From: Didemnitutus sp041906465 | GTDB lineage: Bacteria > Verrucomicrobiota > Verrucomicrobiia > Opitutales > Opitutaceae | Direction of reading: 5' to 3' | Length of the DNA: 64,000 nucleotides | NCBI GenBank assembly: GCA_041906465.1 | Contig: JAYRJE010000011.1 | Location: 162,946-226,945, forward strand | In this document: in pieces, positions 62,919 to 64,000 of the stretch | How positions within the stretch are numbered: position 1 is the first letter of the stretch | Layout: each line of letters starts with the position of its first letter | Position numbers and translations under genes: made by a program | The notes under the pieces: model-generated | Seen by the model: only the letters and a program-made list of their open reading frames with translations | Told to the model about the DNA's origin: nothing | The model's database searches: none

Positions 62919-62994
62919 TGGAGGCGGAGCCATCAGCCCCGCGGGTTGCGCGCATCGGGGGTTGAAACTCGCGGGGCTGATGGCCCCGCCTCCA
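62919..62994. repeat. Inverted repeat, TGGAGGCGGAGCCATCAGCC family
   Basis: Arms TGGAGGCGGAGCCATCAGCC (62919-62938) and GGCTGATGGCCCCGCCTCCA (62975-62994) are complementary with one mismatch, between the E1 fusion and the MBL-fold gene. Nothing else is seen in the 256-bp gap. Confidence 0.88.
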
Positions 62995-63032
62995 GGAAAC
63001 GAGATGCGTTGATGGCAACCGCCCTACCGAAC

Positions 63033-63713
63033 TCAGAACTCGAGCTGCTCGCCGGGTTTGAGGGCGCGGACGCGGTGGTTGGCGCGGGCGGCGCGTTGGG
63101 CGAAGGCGTCGCCGTCCTGCGCGATTTTCGGCCAGGTGTTGTAGTGCATCGGGACGGTCAGGCGCGGGCGGAGGTAGTCGAGGGCGAGGAGTGCGTCGTC
63201 GGGGCCCATGGTGTAGTTGTCGCCGATGGGAAGCATGGCGAGGTCGAGCCCGACACGGCCGATGAGCGCCATGTCGGAGAAGAGGGCCGTGTCGCCGGCG
63301 TGGTAGATGTTTTTGCCGTCGGCGGTGACGAGCACGCCGCACGCGGTGCCGCCGTAGGGCGGGTTTTCCTGGAGTTCGATGCTCGAGGTGTGGAACGCGA
63401 GCGTGAGTTTCACGCGGCCGAAGGGGAAGTTGAAGCCGCCGCCGGGGTTGAGGTCGTGCGTTTTTGCGCCGTGCTTCGCGAGGTATTCGCAGATCTCGTA
63501 GTTGGCGATGATCGTGGCGCCGGTGCGTTGGGCGAGGGCGAGGGCGTCGGCGCAGTGGTCGTTGTGGCCATGCGAGATCAGGATGTAGTCGCACGCGACG
63601 TCTTTCGCCTTGGTCTGGCTGGCGGGATTTTCGTCGAAAAACGGATCGAAGACGATGCGGGCCTGGCTGGTTTCGAGCAGGAAGGTGGAGTGGCCGAAGT
63701 AGGTGAGACGCAT
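63033..63713 (-). CDS. MBL-fold metal-dependent hydrolase, UPF0173 type
   Basis: 226 residues from ATG 63713 (MRLTYFGHSTFLLETSQARI, the family's usual opening). Metal ligands in ISHGHNDHCADAL and the later YHAGDTALFSDM; the G-D-T-A-L-F and PMHYNTWP motifs match the UPF0173/YtkL-type predicted hydrolases. Cytosolic; substrate unknown. The frame extends upstream only through repeat DNA. Confidence 0.92.
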   Translation of the reverse strand: MRLTYFGHSTFLLETSQARIVFDPFFDENPASQTKAKDVACDYILISHGHNDHCADALALAQRTGATIIANYEICEYLAKHGAKTHDLNPGGGFNFPFGRVKLTLAFHTSSIELQENPPYGGTACGVLVTADGKNIYHAGDTALFSDMALIGRVGLDLAMLPIGDNYTMGPDDALLALDYLRPRLTVPMHYNTWPKIAQDGDAFAQRAARANHRVRALKPGEQLEF

Positions 63714-63720
63714 GGGATGG

Positions 63721-63873
63721 GCGGGCCAGTAGCGAGTAGTGAGTGGCGAGCAGGCGACGCGGGAGCGCTGAAGCGGTGGCGCGGAGGACGGAAGACGGAG
63801 GGCGGAAGACGGAGGGCGGAGAACCGAGAAGATCAGCAGGAGAGAACCACGAAATACACGAACCACACAAAAG
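63721..63873. repeat. Cluster of partial intergenic repeats
   Basis: In order: AGTAGCGAGTAGTGAGTGGC (63729-63748), GGAGGACGGAAGACGGAGGG units (from 63782) and the half repeat CCACGAAATACACGAA (63848-63863). The last would be the left arm of an inverted repeat whose other arm is missing at the IS630-type boundary. Confidence 0.7.
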
Positions 63874-63875
63874 CT

Positions 63876-64000
63876 AGTGTAGTGTCCCTCAAATAGGTGC
63901 CATTATCGGTTGGGTCCGGCATGAGGGAGGATGCCCCGTCGAAGTGCATCCGTGGAGTTAACGGTTGAGCAAACCGAGCAACTGGAACGTTGGATTCGGG
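63876..64000 (+). mobile_element. Left end of an IS630-family-type element (runs off window)
   Basis: GTGTAGTGTCCCTCAAATAG at a TA dinucleotide looks like a terminal repeat, and the reading frame beginning at 63931 codes for a transposase N terminus. IS630-type elements insert at TA. The right end is outside the window. Confidence 0.65.
63931..64000 (+). CDS. IS630-type transposase, N-terminal fragment (cut by window end)
   Basis: The 23 visible codons begin MPRRSASVELTVEQTEQLER. The L-T-x-E-Q-x-x-x-L-E-x-W pattern is the opening of the HTH that IS630-family transposases use to bind their ends; the DDE domain lies beyond the window. GGGAGG touches the ATG, which is closer than a usual ribosome binding site. 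Confidence 0.65.
   Translation, partial: MPRRSASVELTVEQTEQLERWIR

Overview
The window is about 64 kb of high-GC bacterial chromosome. Several features point to the Verrucomicrobiota, most likely an Opitutaceae (Opitutus-like) genome: PEP-CTERM sorting tails, planctomycete/verrucomicrobium-type DUF1549-DUF1501 cytochrome-associated genes, a lexA-imuA-imuB-dnaE2 mutasome, a kdsC-lptC-lptA-lptB lipopolysaccharide export block, and a very heavy load of short palindromic intergenic repeats. The lineage call is inference from gene content; there is no rRNA or tRNA gene in the window.

Layout. 1-7.5 kb: the end of a sigma-54 response regulator, a membrane glycosyltransferase-like protein, then an exopolysaccharide export set (outer-membrane barrel, Wzc-type co-polymerase/tyrosine kinase, periplasmic binding protein). 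7.5-10.8 kb: valS and an exported Rid-family protein. 10.8-18.8 kb: a surface-protein region with a PEP-CTERM protein, a TPR sensor kinase divergent from a NarL-type regulator, and a four-gene operon of exported proteins. Two genes here share an identical palindrome-plus-promoter arrangement, and the 3' remnant of a second sensor kinase lies nearby. 18.9-21 kb: gmd and fcl (GDP-L-fucose synthesis). 21-32 kb: a membrane pseudokinase, prfB with its programmed frameshift, an ATP-grasp-like protein and a 1773-residue Sel1/coiled-coil/LysM protein. 32-40.5 kb: small orphan genes, then the SOS operon lexA-imuA-imuB-dnaE2 read on the minus strand. 40.5-46 kb: a three-gene DUF1549/DUF1501/pre-peptidase-domain cluster. 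46-57 kb: a chorismatase/Rid-like gene, sucCD, an HTH regulator, rph, hprK, lptB-lptA-lptC-kdsC and a ClC chloride-channel gene. 57-64 kb: a repeat-rich stretch with a VOC protein, two exported unknowns, two RelE/ParE-type toxin-antitoxin loci (one toxin truncated), a fused E1 alpha-beta dehydrogenase, an MBL-fold hydrolase and the left end of an IS630-type element.

The most unusual signals are these. (1) Short palindromic repeats have apparently been absorbed in frame into coding genes: 84 bp in dnaE2, 81 bp in imuB and about 117 bp as the linker joining E1 alpha to E1 beta, with repeat-derived N termini in lptC and kdsC. This resembles the Rickettsia palindromic elements. (2) An N-terminal 2H-phosphoesterase (LigT-like) domain is fused to the DnaE2 error-prone polymerase. 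(3) A TGTCGT-N6-ACGACA palindrome sits exactly 22 bp upstream of a -10-like hexamer in front of two exported-protein genes. (4) A 134-bp repeat occurs twice in direct orientation around a toxin-antitoxin pair, and one copy has cut the toxin gene short.
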